In this document: piece after piece, positions 51,904 through 59,976 of the stretch | Position numbering within the stretch: the stretch's first letter is position 1 | Layout of the letters: every line of letters begins with the position of its first letter | NCBI GenBank assembly: GCA_016218825.1 | Contig: JACRCV010000121.1 | Location: 25,436 to 89,435, forward strand | Length of the DNA stretch: 64,000 nt | Direction of reading: 5' to 3' | Source of the DNA: Deltaproteobacteria bacterium | GTDB taxonomy: Bacteria; Myxococcota; XYA12-FULL-58-9 | The notes under the pieces: model-generated | What the model saw: only the letters and a program-made list of their open reading frames with translations | Databases searched by the model: none | Told to the model about the DNA's origin: nothing | Position numbers and translations under genes: made by a program

Positions 51904-54219
51904 ATGCGCATTTTGGTGGTGGGGGCAGGCGCGCTCGGGGGCCTCATCGGCGCTCGGCTGTCCGAGGCCGGCGAGGACGTGACCTTCCTCGAGAACAACG
52001 TCGCCCGCGCCAAGCTGTTGAGCGACGCCGGGCTGTTCTTGTCGGAGGGCGAGACCGGCGAGCGCCTGGTGCGGCTCAAGGTGGTCACCAGCGTCGCCGG
52101 CATGCCCCCGGTCGACCTGGTCTTCATCGCGGTGAAGAGCTACCAGACGACCGCGGCGGTCAAGAACGTGCTGCCGGTGGTCGGCGACAAGACCTGGGTG
52201 CTGTCGACGCAGAACGGCATCGGCAACGTCGAGCAGATCGCCGCGGTGCTGCAGCACCACCGGATCTTGAGCGGCATCACCTTCCACAGCATCCAGCACA
52301 CCGGCCCGAACCGCCTGCGCTACCGCACCGGGATCAAGCCGATCCAGATGGCGCCCTTCGACGGCCGGCTGACCCCCGAGGTGACGGCGATCGGTGACGC
52401 CTTCAACGCCGCCGGCCTGAAGACCCAGGTGGTGGCCAACGTCGACCACGCGGTGTGGCAGAAGCTCTTGCACAACGCGGTCGTCAACCCGATCTCGGCC
52501 TTGACCGGGATGAGCTGCAGCGAGCTGCTCGAGGACGACGATCTCCAGATCCTGATGCGCGAGCTGAACGCCGAGATCATCGCGGTGATGCGCGCCCGCG
52601 GCGTGCCGATCGAGGACGAGGAAGATCCGTACCGCCCGGTCGTCCGCTCGCAGAAGGCGCTCGCCAAGAACCGGCCGTCGATGTGGCAGGATCTGGTGCG
52701 CGGCTTTCGCACCGAGATCGACGCGATGAACGGCGGCGTGGTGCGCGAGGCCGAGCGCCTCGGGCTCAAAGCGCCGGTCAACTTCGCGATCGTCAAGCTC
52801 GTCCACTCTCGCGAGCGCCAGCAGCAGCGGCGCGCCGACCGCGGCGCCCGCACCCTCGAGGCGGTGAAGACCGCGCAGGCCAAGATGCCCCTCAAGGCGT
52901 TGCCGCGCACCCGCCTCGGCGGCATGCCGTCGGGCCGGGTGCCGCTCGCCTGCGCCCCGAAGCTCAAGGAGCTGATCCGCGACTACTACCTCGACCTCGC
53001 CGAGGCCGGACGCGACCCGCAACGCCACGTCGCCTGGTGCTCGGGCTTCGGGCCGGTCGAGGTGCTGCGGGCGCTCGGCTACACCCCCTACTTCCCCGAG
53101 AACCACGCGGCGCTGATCGGCGCCAGCCGTTTGACCGGCAAGTACATCCGCCTGGCGCTCGCCGACGGTTTCTCACCGTTCGCCAGCAGCGAGATGGCGT
53201 CGGACATCGGCGCGATGCTCGCCGGCGAGAGCCCGCTGGTCGGCATCCACGGCATCGAGGCGATCCCGCGCCCCGAGGTGTTGGTCTACAACACCAACTT
53301 CGGCGCCTACCTGGCGCGCTGGTTCGAATACTACAGCCACCGCCTCGGCGTGCCGTTGTTGGGGCTGCACCCGCCGGCGGTGCTCGACGAGGTCGAGAAG
53401 ATCGAGATCGACGCCTCGGTGCAGCAGCTGTTGCGCCTCATCGACCGCCTCGAGCACCTCGCGGGCCGCAAGCTCGACCACGACGAGCTCGCGGCGGTGG
53501 TCGAGCGCTCGGCGCGGGCGGCGCTGTTGTGGGGGCGGATCTTGGATCTGGCGCGCAACGTCCCGAGCCCGCTGACCTACTTCGACACCCTGATCCACGT
53601 GGCGCCGATGCTCTTGATGCGCGGCAGCGAGCAGGCGATCACCTACTACGAGGTCTTGCTCGCCGAGCTCGAGGATCGGATCCGGGACGGCGTCGCCGCG
53701 GTGCCGGGAGAGCGGCTGCGTTTCTACTGGGAGGGGCCGCCGATCTGGTGCGCGCTGCGGCCGCTCGCCAGCCTGTTCTTGGACCAACAGGTGGCGGTGG
53801 TCGCGTCGACCTACCCGCGAGTGTTCGCGCTCGCCGGCCTGGACCGCGACAACCCGATCGAGAGCATGGCGACCACCTACACCTCGATCTTCCCGAACCG
53901 CTCCCGGGAGCAGAAGGCGCGCTGGCTCGCCGGCGAGTATCAGAAGTACGCAGTCGACGCCGCCATCTACCACGACGCCAGGACGTGCCCGGATCACAGC
54001 ACGGTGCGCTACGGCCTGCACCTGCGGCTGTACCGCGACACCAACGTACCGGCGATCGTCATCGAGGCCGACACCCACGATCTGCGCCTGGTGTCGCTCG
54101 ACCAGATCCGGCGCCAGGTCATGGAGCAGCTCGAGAACCTGGGCCCCGCCGGCGGCCACCTCGTTGCCCCGAGCTCGATGGAGCTCGAGAACAGCAGCAC
54201 GAAGCGAGCCCCATCATGA
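51904..54219 (+). CDS. Ketopantoate-reductase domain fused to benzoyl-CoA reductase/HgdB-type subunit
   Basis: The product has 771 residues in one uninterrupted frame. Residues 1-305 are a complete ApbA/PanE domain: VVGAGALGGLIG (NADPH site), STQNGIGN (Asn104), WQKLLHNAVVNP (Lys187) and FRTEIDAMNGG (Glu271). A linker (about 306-345) leads to a 2-hydroxyacyl-CoA dehydratase/BcrB-like domain (about 350-745; VAWCSGFGPVEVLRALGY, YFPENHAALIGASR, DARTCPDHSTVRYG). Cys379 and Cys695 are kept, but the second conserved Cys is Ser428 (GFSPFASSEMASDIG against GYSPEICSYLTSDIG in the partner subunit). It overlaps the ATPase gene (ATGA). Either an accessory reduction is tied to the reductase, or the keto-to-hydroxy step feeds a dehydratase. 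No equivalent fusion is known to me. Confidence 0.88.
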   Translation: MRILVVGAGALGGLIGARLSEAGEDVTFLENNVARAKLLSDAGLFLSEGETGERLVRLKVVTSVAGMPPVDLVFIAVKSYQTTAAVKNVLPVVGDKTWVLSTQNGIGNVEQIAAVLQHHRILSGITFHSIQHTGPNRLRYRTGIKPIQMAPFDGRLTPEVTAIGDAFNAAGLKTQVVANVDHAVWQKLLHNAVVNPISALTGMSCSELLEDDDLQILMRELNAEIIAVMRARGVPIEDEEDPYRPVVRSQKALAKNRPSMWQDLVRGFRTEIDAMNGGVVREAERLGLKAPVNFAIVKLVHSRERQQQRRADRGARTLEAVKTAQAKMPLKALPRTRLGGMPSGRVPLACAPKLKELIRDYYLDLAEAGRDPQRHVAWCSGFGPVEVLRALGYTPYFPENHAALIGASRLTGKYIRLALADGFSPFASSEMASDIGAMLAGESPLVGIHGIEAIPRPEVLVYNTNFGAYLARWFEYYSHRLGVPLLGLHPPAVLDEVEKIEIDASVQQLLRLIDRLEHLAGRKLDHDELAAVVERSARAALLWGRILDLARNVPSPLTYFDTLIHVAPMLLMRGSEQAITYYEVLLAELEDRIRDGVAAVPGERLRFYWEGPPIWCALRPLASLFLDQQVAVVASTYPRVFALAGLDRDNPIESMATTYTSIFPNRSREQKARWLAGEYQKYAVDAAIYHDARTCPDHSTVRYGLHLRLYRDTNVPAIVIEADTHDLRLVSLDQIRRQVMEQLENLGPAGGHLVAPSSMELENSSTKRAPS

Positions 54220-55013
54220 TCGACTCGAAAGAGCTCATCGTCTCCGGGACCGACGTCGGCACCGAGTGCGTCAAGGTCGTCGTCGTCGACAGGGCGCACA
54301 AGATCCTGGGGCGCGCGGTGGTCCCGACCCGCGGCTACTTCCAGGACTGCATCCAAGAGGCGACCGGGGTGGCGCTCGAAGAGGCGCAGCTGCCGGCGAC
54401 CGCCCTCAAGGCGATGTGCGTCACCGGCTTCGGGGCCTCGTGCGCCCCGGTCGCGTCGCTCACCGTCAGCGAGACCGCCTGCCACGCGCGCGGCGCCTTC
54501 GAGCACTTTCGCCGCCCGATGACGGTGGTCGACATCGGCGGCCGCGACCCCAAGGTGATCGACGTCGACGCCGCCGGCCGCACCCGCTCGGTGCACAGCG
54601 TGCGCAAGTGCGCGGTCGGCATCGGCACGTTCTTGATGTTCGCCGCCCGCCACCTCGACGTGCACCCGACCCGTCTGATGGACCTCGCGGCGACCGCCGA
54701 GAAGCCGGCGCGCGTCGGCAGCTACTGTTCCATCTTCGCCGAGGTCGAGGTGATCGACTTGCTGAAGAGCGGCGTCGGCGCCGGCGAGATCGCGCTCGGC
54801 TGCATGCACTCGATCGCCGAGCGCATCCTCGAGATGGGCGGCCTCAAAGACCCGGTCGTGGTCACCGGCGGCGTCTGTGAGTACTTTCCCGGCGTGCTCG
54901 GTGCCTTGGCAGAGCGCTCCGGGTTCGCGGTGGAGCTCGCGCCCGAGCCCATCATGAGCGGCGCGGTCGGCGCGGCGCACTTCGCGCTCGACAGCGTGAG
55001 TCAGGCGAGGTGA
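54216..55013 (+). CDS. BadF/BadG/BcrA/BcrD-type ATPase subunit (first)
   Basis: The product has 265 residues with an ASKHA fold: GTDVGTECVKVVVVD (phosphate 1), VVDIGGRDPKVIDVD (phosphate 2) and VVTGGVCEYFPG (adenosine). The two cysteines that share an interface [4Fe-4S] cluster are in RKCAVGIGTF and GSYCSIFAEVEV. It drives electrons to the catalytic subunits using ATP. The 'GGRDPKV' form and KCAVGIG differ from the second ATPase in the cluster, which argues for a heterodimer as in class I benzoyl-CoA reductase. It is coupled to both neighbours by 4-base overlaps. Confidence 0.88.
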   Translation: MIDSKELIVSGTDVGTECVKVVVVDRAHKILGRAVVPTRGYFQDCIQEATGVALEEAQLPATALKAMCVTGFGASCAPVASLTVSETACHARGAFEHFRRPMTVVDIGGRDPKVIDVDAAGRTRSVHSVRKCAVGIGTFLMFAARHLDVHPTRLMDLAATAEKPARVGSYCSIFAEVEVIDLLKSGVGAGEIALGCMHSIAERILEMGGLKDPVVVTGGVCEYFPGVLGALAERSGFAVELAPEPIMSGAVGAAHFALDSVSQAR

Positions 55014-56272
55014 GGATGGCCGCTGAGAACCGCAAGACGACGAGCGCCGGCGCACGGCTGCAGAGCAGCGAGCGCCTCAAAGAGGTCATGGCCGCTCACT
55101 TCGCCGCCATCCTCGAGGCCCAGCGGGCGAAGACGGCGCCGGTCGCCTGGTGCACGAGCGTCGGCCCGGTGGAGCTGTTGCGGGCCCTCGGCTTCGAGGT
55201 CTACTTCCCGGAGAACCACGGCGCGATGCTCGGCGCCAGCCGCATCGCCAACGAGGTGATGTCGCAGGCGCACGCCCGGGGCTACTCGCCCGAGATCTGC
55301 TCCTACCTGACGAGCGACATCGGCGCCCACCTGGCGGGCAAGACGCCGCTCGCCAAGTACGGCTTCACCGACGTGCCGAAGGCCGACGTCCTGCTGTTCA
55401 ACACCAATCAGTGCCGCGAGGTCCGGGACTGGTTCGAGTTCTACGGTCGCGAGTGGAACGTGCCGGTCGTCGGCGTCACCTCGTTTCGCGGCCTCGACGA
55501 GGTCGCGGCGCATCACGTCGACGCCGTGGTGCGACAACTGGAGGCGTTGATCCCGACCCTGGAGAGCGTCGCGGCGACCAAGCTCAGCGCCGGTCGGCTC
55601 GAGGCGGCGGTGCGGCTCTCCAAGGAATGCAGCGATCTGTGGCGCGATTGCCTGCACACCGCGGCAACGCGCCCGGCGGCGATCACCTTCTTCGACAGCA
55701 CCATCCAGATGGGCCCGGCCGTGGTCCTCAGAGGCACCGCGGCGGCGTGCGACTACTATCGCGTGCTCAAAGAGGAGCTCGAGGCGCGCGTCGCCGCTCA
55801 CCGCGGCGCGGTCGACGCCGAGGCCTTCCGCCTCTATTGGGACGGCATGCCGGTCTGGGGCAAGCTCCGCGAGCTCGCGACCCTGTTCGCGTCGTTGCGG
55901 GTGAGCGTCGTCGCGTCGACCTACTGCAACAGCTGGGTGTTCGACGCCCTCGATCCGAACGCACCGCTCGCCTCGATGGCGCGCGCCTCACTGGAGCTGT
56001 TCATCGCCCGCGCCGAGCGCCCCAAGCAGCGCTACCTCGAGCGCATGGCGCAGGAATTCCAGGTCGACGGCTTCGTGTTTCACGACGCCCGCACCTGCCC
56101 GCACAACTCCAACACCCGCTTCGGCATGCCGCAGCGCTTGGCGGCCGCGACCCGGCTGCCGGTGTTGACCCTCGACGGCGACCTGAACGACCTGCGCTGC
56201 TACTCCGAAGAGCAGGCGCGCACCAACATCGAGGGCTTCGTCGAGCAGCTCGAAGACCGGGGTCCACTGTGA
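55010..56272 (+). CDS. Benzoyl-CoA reductase catalytic subunit (BcrB/BcrC, HgdB family)
   Basis: The product has 420 residues from the GTG at 55010 (an ATG at 55016 is equally possible). It has the family core with all three cluster cysteines: VAWCTSVGPVELL (Cys48), SPEICSYLTSDIG (Cys97) and HDARTCPHNSNTR (Cys363). Other signatures are YFPENHGAMLGASRIA, NTNQCREVRDWFEFY and LDGDLNDLRCYSEEQ, which I associate with benzoyl-CoA reductase rather than amino-acid-type dehydratases. With the fused subunit it should form the catalytic heterodimer that reduces an aromatic ring by single-electron steps. Confidence 0.88.
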   Translation: MRMAAENRKTTSAGARLQSSERLKEVMAAHFAAILEAQRAKTAPVAWCTSVGPVELLRALGFEVYFPENHGAMLGASRIANEVMSQAHARGYSPEICSYLTSDIGAHLAGKTPLAKYGFTDVPKADVLLFNTNQCREVRDWFEFYGREWNVPVVGVTSFRGLDEVAAHHVDAVVRQLEALIPTLESVAATKLSAGRLEAAVRLSKECSDLWRDCLHTAATRPAAITFFDSTIQMGPAVVLRGTAAACDYYRVLKEELEARVAAHRGAVDAEAFRLYWDGMPVWGKLRELATLFASLRVSVVASTYCNSWVFDALDPNAPLASMARASLELFIARAERPKQRYLERMAQEFQVDGFVFHDARTCPHNSNTRFGMPQRLAAATRLPVLTLDGDLNDLRCYSEEQARTNIEGFVEQLEDRGPL

Positions 56273-57081
56273 CCGCCGGCCGGGCGCCCTACTTCGTCGG
56301 CGTCGACTCCGGCTCGTGGAACACGAAGGCGGCGCTCATCGACGCCGAGGCCGCGGTGCTCGCCACCACCGTAAGCCGCACCGGCGCCGACCTCATGGGC
56401 GCGGCGACCAAGGCGGTCGCCGCGGTGCTCGGGGCGGCGGGGCTCGCGCGCCCCGAGGTCGCGGCGCTGTGGGCCACCGGCTTCGGCCGGCACGCGTTGA
56501 CCTTCGCCGATCACTCGCGCACCGAGCTCGACGCCCACGCGCGCGGCGTGCTGCACTTCGCCGCCGGGCCGTTGACGGTGATCGACATCGGCGGCCAGGA
56601 CGCGAAGATCATCCAGATCGACCACGAAGGCCGGCGCCTCGGCCACAAGATGAACCGCAAGTGCGCCGCCGGCACCGGCAGCTTCCTCGAAGAGATGGCG
56701 CTGCGCTTGGATCTCGAGATCGGCGCCCTCGCCGCCAACGCGGCGCAGTTCCAGGAGGAGATCGAGCTCGGCAGCTTCTGCACCGTGTTCACCGGCACCG
56801 AGGTGCTCGGCTTGATCCGTCAGGGCAAGCGCCCCGCCGACCTGGCGCGCGCTTCGTATCGCTCGGTGGTGAAGCGGGTGCTGGAGATGGACCGCGTCGC
56901 CGGCAAGGTCGTCGCCACCGGCGGCGTCGTCGCGCACCACCCGATGGTGGTGGAGCTCCTCGGCGCCGCGCTGCAAACCGAGGTGGTCGTACCCCCCTAT
57001 GCCCAGGAGATGGGGGCGTTGGGCGTGGCGCTGTCGGCGCGCGCCGCGAGTCTGGCGGCGTCCGCCGCCGCCCTGCCTTGA
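56269..57081 (+). CDS. BadF/BadG/BcrA/BcrD-type ATPase subunit (second)
   Basis: The product has 270 residues from the GTG at 56269 (GTGA overlap). Motifs are GVDSGSWNTKAALID, TVIDIGGQDAKIIQID, RKCAAGTGSFLEEMA (Cys), GSFCTVFTGTEVLG (Cys) and VVATGGVVAHHP. It resembles 2-hydroxyacyl-CoA dehydratase activators and BcrD/BadG. Known BcrA proteins are longer (over 400 residues); both ATPases here are short, closer in length to the Bzd-type enzymes. The gene is followed by the ligase after 12 bases. Confidence 0.88.
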   Translation: MTAGRAPYFVGVDSGSWNTKAALIDAEAAVLATTVSRTGADLMGAATKAVAAVLGAAGLARPEVAALWATGFGRHALTFADHSRTELDAHARGVLHFAAGPLTVIDIGGQDAKIIQIDHEGRRLGHKMNRKCAAGTGSFLEEMALRLDLEIGALAANAAQFQEEIELGSFCTVFTGTEVLGLIRQGKRPADLARASYRSVVKRVLEMDRVAGKVVATGGVVAHHPMVVELLGAALQTEVVVPPYAQEMGALGVALSARAASLAASAAALP

Positions 57082-57093
57082 GGAGACGAAGGT

Positions 57094-58668
57094 ATGAACG
57101 AGGTCTTGAACATCGGTGAAGTCCTGACGGTGCACAGCCGCTTGATCCCTGACCGCCTCGCCGCCAAGGATCTGCGCCGCGCCCTCACCTATGCTCAGTA
57201 CGAGGAGCGCGCCAACCGTCTCGCGAACGCCTTCGCCGCCCTCGATCTCGGCCGTGGCGACCGCCTGGCGATCTTCGCCCACAACTGTCTGGAGTGGATG
57301 GAGCTCTACGCCGCGTGCGCCAAGAGCGGGGTCGTGGCGGTGCCGGTCAACTTCCGCCTGACCGGCGCCGAGGTGCGCTACCTCTTGGAAGACAGCGGCG
57401 CCAAAGCGCTCATGGTCGGCGCCGATCTGCTGGAGGTCGTCGACGCCGTCCGCGCGTCGTTGCCGCTCTCGGCCTCGGCCTACGTCAAGCTCGGCGACGA
57501 CCGCCCGGCCGCGGGCTATCGCCTCTACGAGGAGCTGCTGCAAAGCGGCGCCCCGAACCCGCCGGGGGTCAAGGTCCGACCCGGCGACACCTGGACCCTG
57601 ATGTACACCTCGGGCACCACCGGCCGGCCCAAGGCCGCGATCCGCAGCCACCTGAGCTACGCGCTGTTCTATCTCTTGAACGCCGTCGAGTTCGGCTTCG
57701 GACGCACCGACACCGGTCTGTGCGTGATGCCGATGTGCCACGTCAACTCGGTGTTTTACGGCTTCGTGTTCACCTACCTCGGGGCGTCGGTGTGCATCTA
57801 CGACCGCAAGAGCTTCGACCCCGAGCACCTGCTCGCGGTGCTCGCCGCCGAGAAGATCTCCTTCACCTCGCTGGTGCCGACGCACTACACGATGCTGCTC
57901 GACGTGGTCGCGGCGTCGAGACACCGCTTCGATCTCCGGCACGTCGGCAAGCTCTTGATCTCGTCGGCGCCGGCGCGGCGCGAGACCAAGACCGGGATCA
58001 TCGAGGCGTTCCCGAGCTCGCGGCTGTTCGAGGCCTACGGCTCCACCGAGGCCGGCCTGGTCACCCTCCTGAAGCCCGAGGAGCAGTTCGACAAGCTCGG
58101 CTCCATCGGACGCGAGATCGTCGGCAGCGATCGGATCCGGCTGCTCGACGCCGACGGCCTCCCGGTCAAAGACGGCGAGGTCGGGGAGCTGTTCTCCCGC
58201 GCGCCGACGGTCTTCGACGGCTACTGGCGCCAGCCCGAGGCCTCGAGCCGCGCCTTCAAGGACGGCTTCTGCACCGCCGGCGACATGGCGCGCCGCGACG
58301 CCGACGGCTTCTACACGCTCGTCGATCGCAAGAGCAACATGATCATCACCGGCGGCGAGAAGGTCTACCCCTCCGAGGTCGAGGCCGCGCTCGCGACCCA
58401 CCCCGACGTCAAGGACGTCGCCGTCATCGGCCTGTTCGACAGCAAGTGGGGCGAGGCGGTCACCGCGGTCGTGGTCCCGAAGGACGGCCGCACCCCGAGC
58501 CCGGCGGCGCTCGTCAGCCACGCCCGAGCGTCGCTCGCCGGCTACAAGTGTCCGAAGACGGTGCGCTTCATCGCCGACGCCGAGATGCCCAGGACCGCGA
58601 CCGGCAAGATCTTGCACCGGGTGCTGCGTGACCGTCTGGGCTCGAACCCCAAAGAAGAGAATGATTAG
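57094..58668 (+). CDS. AMP-dependent acyl-CoA ligase
   Basis: The product has 524 residues. The adenylation motifs are complete: YTSGTTGRPKAA, YGSTEAG, GDMARRDADGFYTLVDR, KSNMIITGGEKVYPSEVE and the catalytic lysine in TATGKILHRVLR. It activates a carboxylic acid to its CoA thioester, probably the aromatic or alicyclic substrate of this cluster. Sequence style is closer to FadD/cyclohexanecarboxylate-type ligases than to BadA-type benzoate ligases; this is from memory. GAGGAG precedes the ATG. Confidence 0.9.
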   Translation: MNEVLNIGEVLTVHSRLIPDRLAAKDLRRALTYAQYEERANRLANAFAALDLGRGDRLAIFAHNCLEWMELYAACAKSGVVAVPVNFRLTGAEVRYLLEDSGAKALMVGADLLEVVDAVRASLPLSASAYVKLGDDRPAAGYRLYEELLQSGAPNPPGVKVRPGDTWTLMYTSGTTGRPKAAIRSHLSYALFYLLNAVEFGFGRTDTGLCVMPMCHVNSVFYGFVFTYLGASVCIYDRKSFDPEHLLAVLAAEKISFTSLVPTHYTMLLDVVAASRHRFDLRHVGKLLISSAPARRETKTGIIEAFPSSRLFEAYGSTEAGLVTLLKPEEQFDKLGSIGREIVGSDRIRLLDADGLPVKDGEVGELFSRAPTVFDGYWRQPEASSRAFKDGFCTAGDMARRDADGFYTLVDRKSNMIITGGEKVYPSEVEAALATHPDVKDVAVIGLFDSKWGEAVTAVVVPKDGRTPSPAALVSHARASLAGYKCPKTVRFIADAEMPRTATGKILHRVLRDRLGSNPKEEND

Positions 58669-58728
58669 ATTGCGGCGCCGCCCGCGGCGCGACCAAGCCC
58701 TCAAGAGCCCGAAAGCAAGGAGACCCTG

Positions 58729-59799
58729 ATGACCTCGTCGTTGACCTGCAGCGGATACATGATGACCGCGGTCGCGAAGCCTTTGGAGAGTCGGAGCTAC
58801 GAGCTGGAGCCGCTCGCTGCCGGCGAGGCGCTGGTGAAGGTGGCGGGCTGCGGCCTGTGTCACACCGACATCTCCTTTCTCCATCTCGGCGTGAAGACCC
58901 GCAAGGAGCTGCCGCTGGTGCTCGGTCACGAGGTCAGCGGCGTCGTCGAGGCGGTCGGCGCCGGGGTGTCACCGGACCTCGTCGGCAGACCGGTCGTGGT
59001 CCCCGCGGTCTTGCCCTGTGGCACCTGCGACCTGTGTCAAAGCGGGCATCGCCCCATCTGCCGCGCCCAGATCATGCCGGGCAACGACCGCCACGGCGGC
59101 TTCGCCGACAAGCTCAGCGTGCCGGCGCGCTACCTCTGTCCGGTCAAAGACGAGGTGCTGAAGGATCACGAGCTCTGGCAGCTGGCGGTGGTCGCCGACG
59201 CGGTGTCGACGCCGTTCATGGCGGTCGCCCGCGCCGAGGTCCGGAAGAACGATCCGGTGGTGGTGATCGGCACCGGTGGCATCGGCATCTACTGCGTACA
59301 GATCGCGGCGGCCTGCGGCGGCCACGTGGTCGCGGTCGACGTCGACGACCTCAAGCTCGAGCAGGCAAAGCGCCTCGGCGCCAAGGCCGCGATCAACGTC
59401 AAAGGCCTGGCAGAGAAGGAGGTCCGCGCCGCAGTGACCGGCGAGCTCAAGAAGCTCGGGACGTCACCCTACTGCACCAAGATCTTCGAGACCTCGGGCA
59501 CCCGCGCCGGTCAGCTCACCGGCTTCTCGCTGCTCAACCACGGCGCGTCGATGGCGGTGGTCGGCTTCACGATGGACAAGCTCGAGGTGCGCCTCTCCAA
59601 CCTCATGGCGTTCGACGCGACCTTGCGCGGCAACTGGGGCTGCGACCCCGAGCTCTATCCCGAGATCCTCGAATGGATCGCGGACGGCCGCATCCAGATC
59701 CGGCCCCTGGTCAAGCGTCACCCGCTCGCCGCGATCAATGAAGTGCTGGAGGCCGCGCACGCCGGCCGCCTCGAGGAGCGCGCCGTCCTGGTGCCGTGA
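58729..59799 (+). CDS. had: 6-hydroxycyclohex-1-ene-1-carbonyl-CoA dehydrogenase-like alcohol dehydrogenase
   Basis: The product has 356 residues, a zinc-type medium-chain dehydrogenase. The catalytic zinc site is CGLCHTD and GHEVSG; the structural zinc site is PCGTCDLCQSGHRPIC; the NAD site is VVIGTGGIGIYCVQ. The opening GYMMTAVAKPLE and the overall match fit Had of the Thauera-type benzoyl-CoA pathway, which oxidises the ring alcohol formed from the cyclic diene. Its partners Dch (diene hydratase) and Oah (ring-opening hydrolase) are not in this window. AGGAG precedes the ATG. It is the last gene of the cluster. Confidence 0.85.
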   Translation: MTSSLTCSGYMMTAVAKPLESRSYELEPLAAGEALVKVAGCGLCHTDISFLHLGVKTRKELPLVLGHEVSGVVEAVGAGVSPDLVGRPVVVPAVLPCGTCDLCQSGHRPICRAQIMPGNDRHGGFADKLSVPARYLCPVKDEVLKDHELWQLAVVADAVSTPFMAVARAEVRKNDPVVVIGTGGIGIYCVQIAAACGGHVVAVDVDDLKLEQAKRLGAKAAINVKGLAEKEVRAAVTGELKKLGTSPYCTKIFETSGTRAGQLTGFSLLNHGASMAVVGFTMDKLEVRLSNLMAFDATLRGNWGCDPELYPEILEWIADGRIQIRPLVKRHPLAAINEVLEAAHAGRLEERAVLVP

Positions 59800-59921
59800 G
59801 CCGCGCGGCTCTGGCCAAGCATCGAATCGCGGTGTATCCTCGCCGCTCGGCTGGAGGTTGAGGCCACGGCCGGGCCAAGCACAAGCGGGCGGGAGGCGTG
59901 ACTGAACGGGTGCCGGGGCGA

Positions 59922-59959
59922 CCCGGAGGCAAACCGCGTCGAGCGATGCGGCTGCCGGG
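59922..59959 (+). promoter_or_regulatory. Structured leader before the haem-c sensor kinase gene
   Basis: A 7-bp hairpin (CCGCGTC 59934-59940, loop GAGC, GATGCGG 59945-59951, one G-U pair) sits inside an outer CCCGG/CCGGG pairing (59922-59926 with 59955-59959). GAGAAGG begins at the next base, 17 bases before the ATG. It does not match a riboswitch class I know. It may control ribosome access. Confidence 0.35.
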
Positions 59960-59976
59960 AGAAGGATGGCTGCAAG

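Noticed and set aside
53000..56272. Reading the two HgdB-type subunits as amino-acid-fermentation 2-hydroxyacyl-CoA dehydratase.
   Set aside because: Not excluded, but two different ATPase genes, the Had-type dehydrogenase and the molybdoenzyme favour an aromatic acyl-CoA reductase. It is kept as the alternative in the fusion finding.
59922..59959. Leader resembling a c-di-GMP (GEMM) or cobalamin riboswitch because of the GGCAAACC string.
   Set aside because: The other conserved elements (GACGCAAAGCC of GEMM, or the cobalamin box) are absent. I kept it only as an unnamed structured leader.
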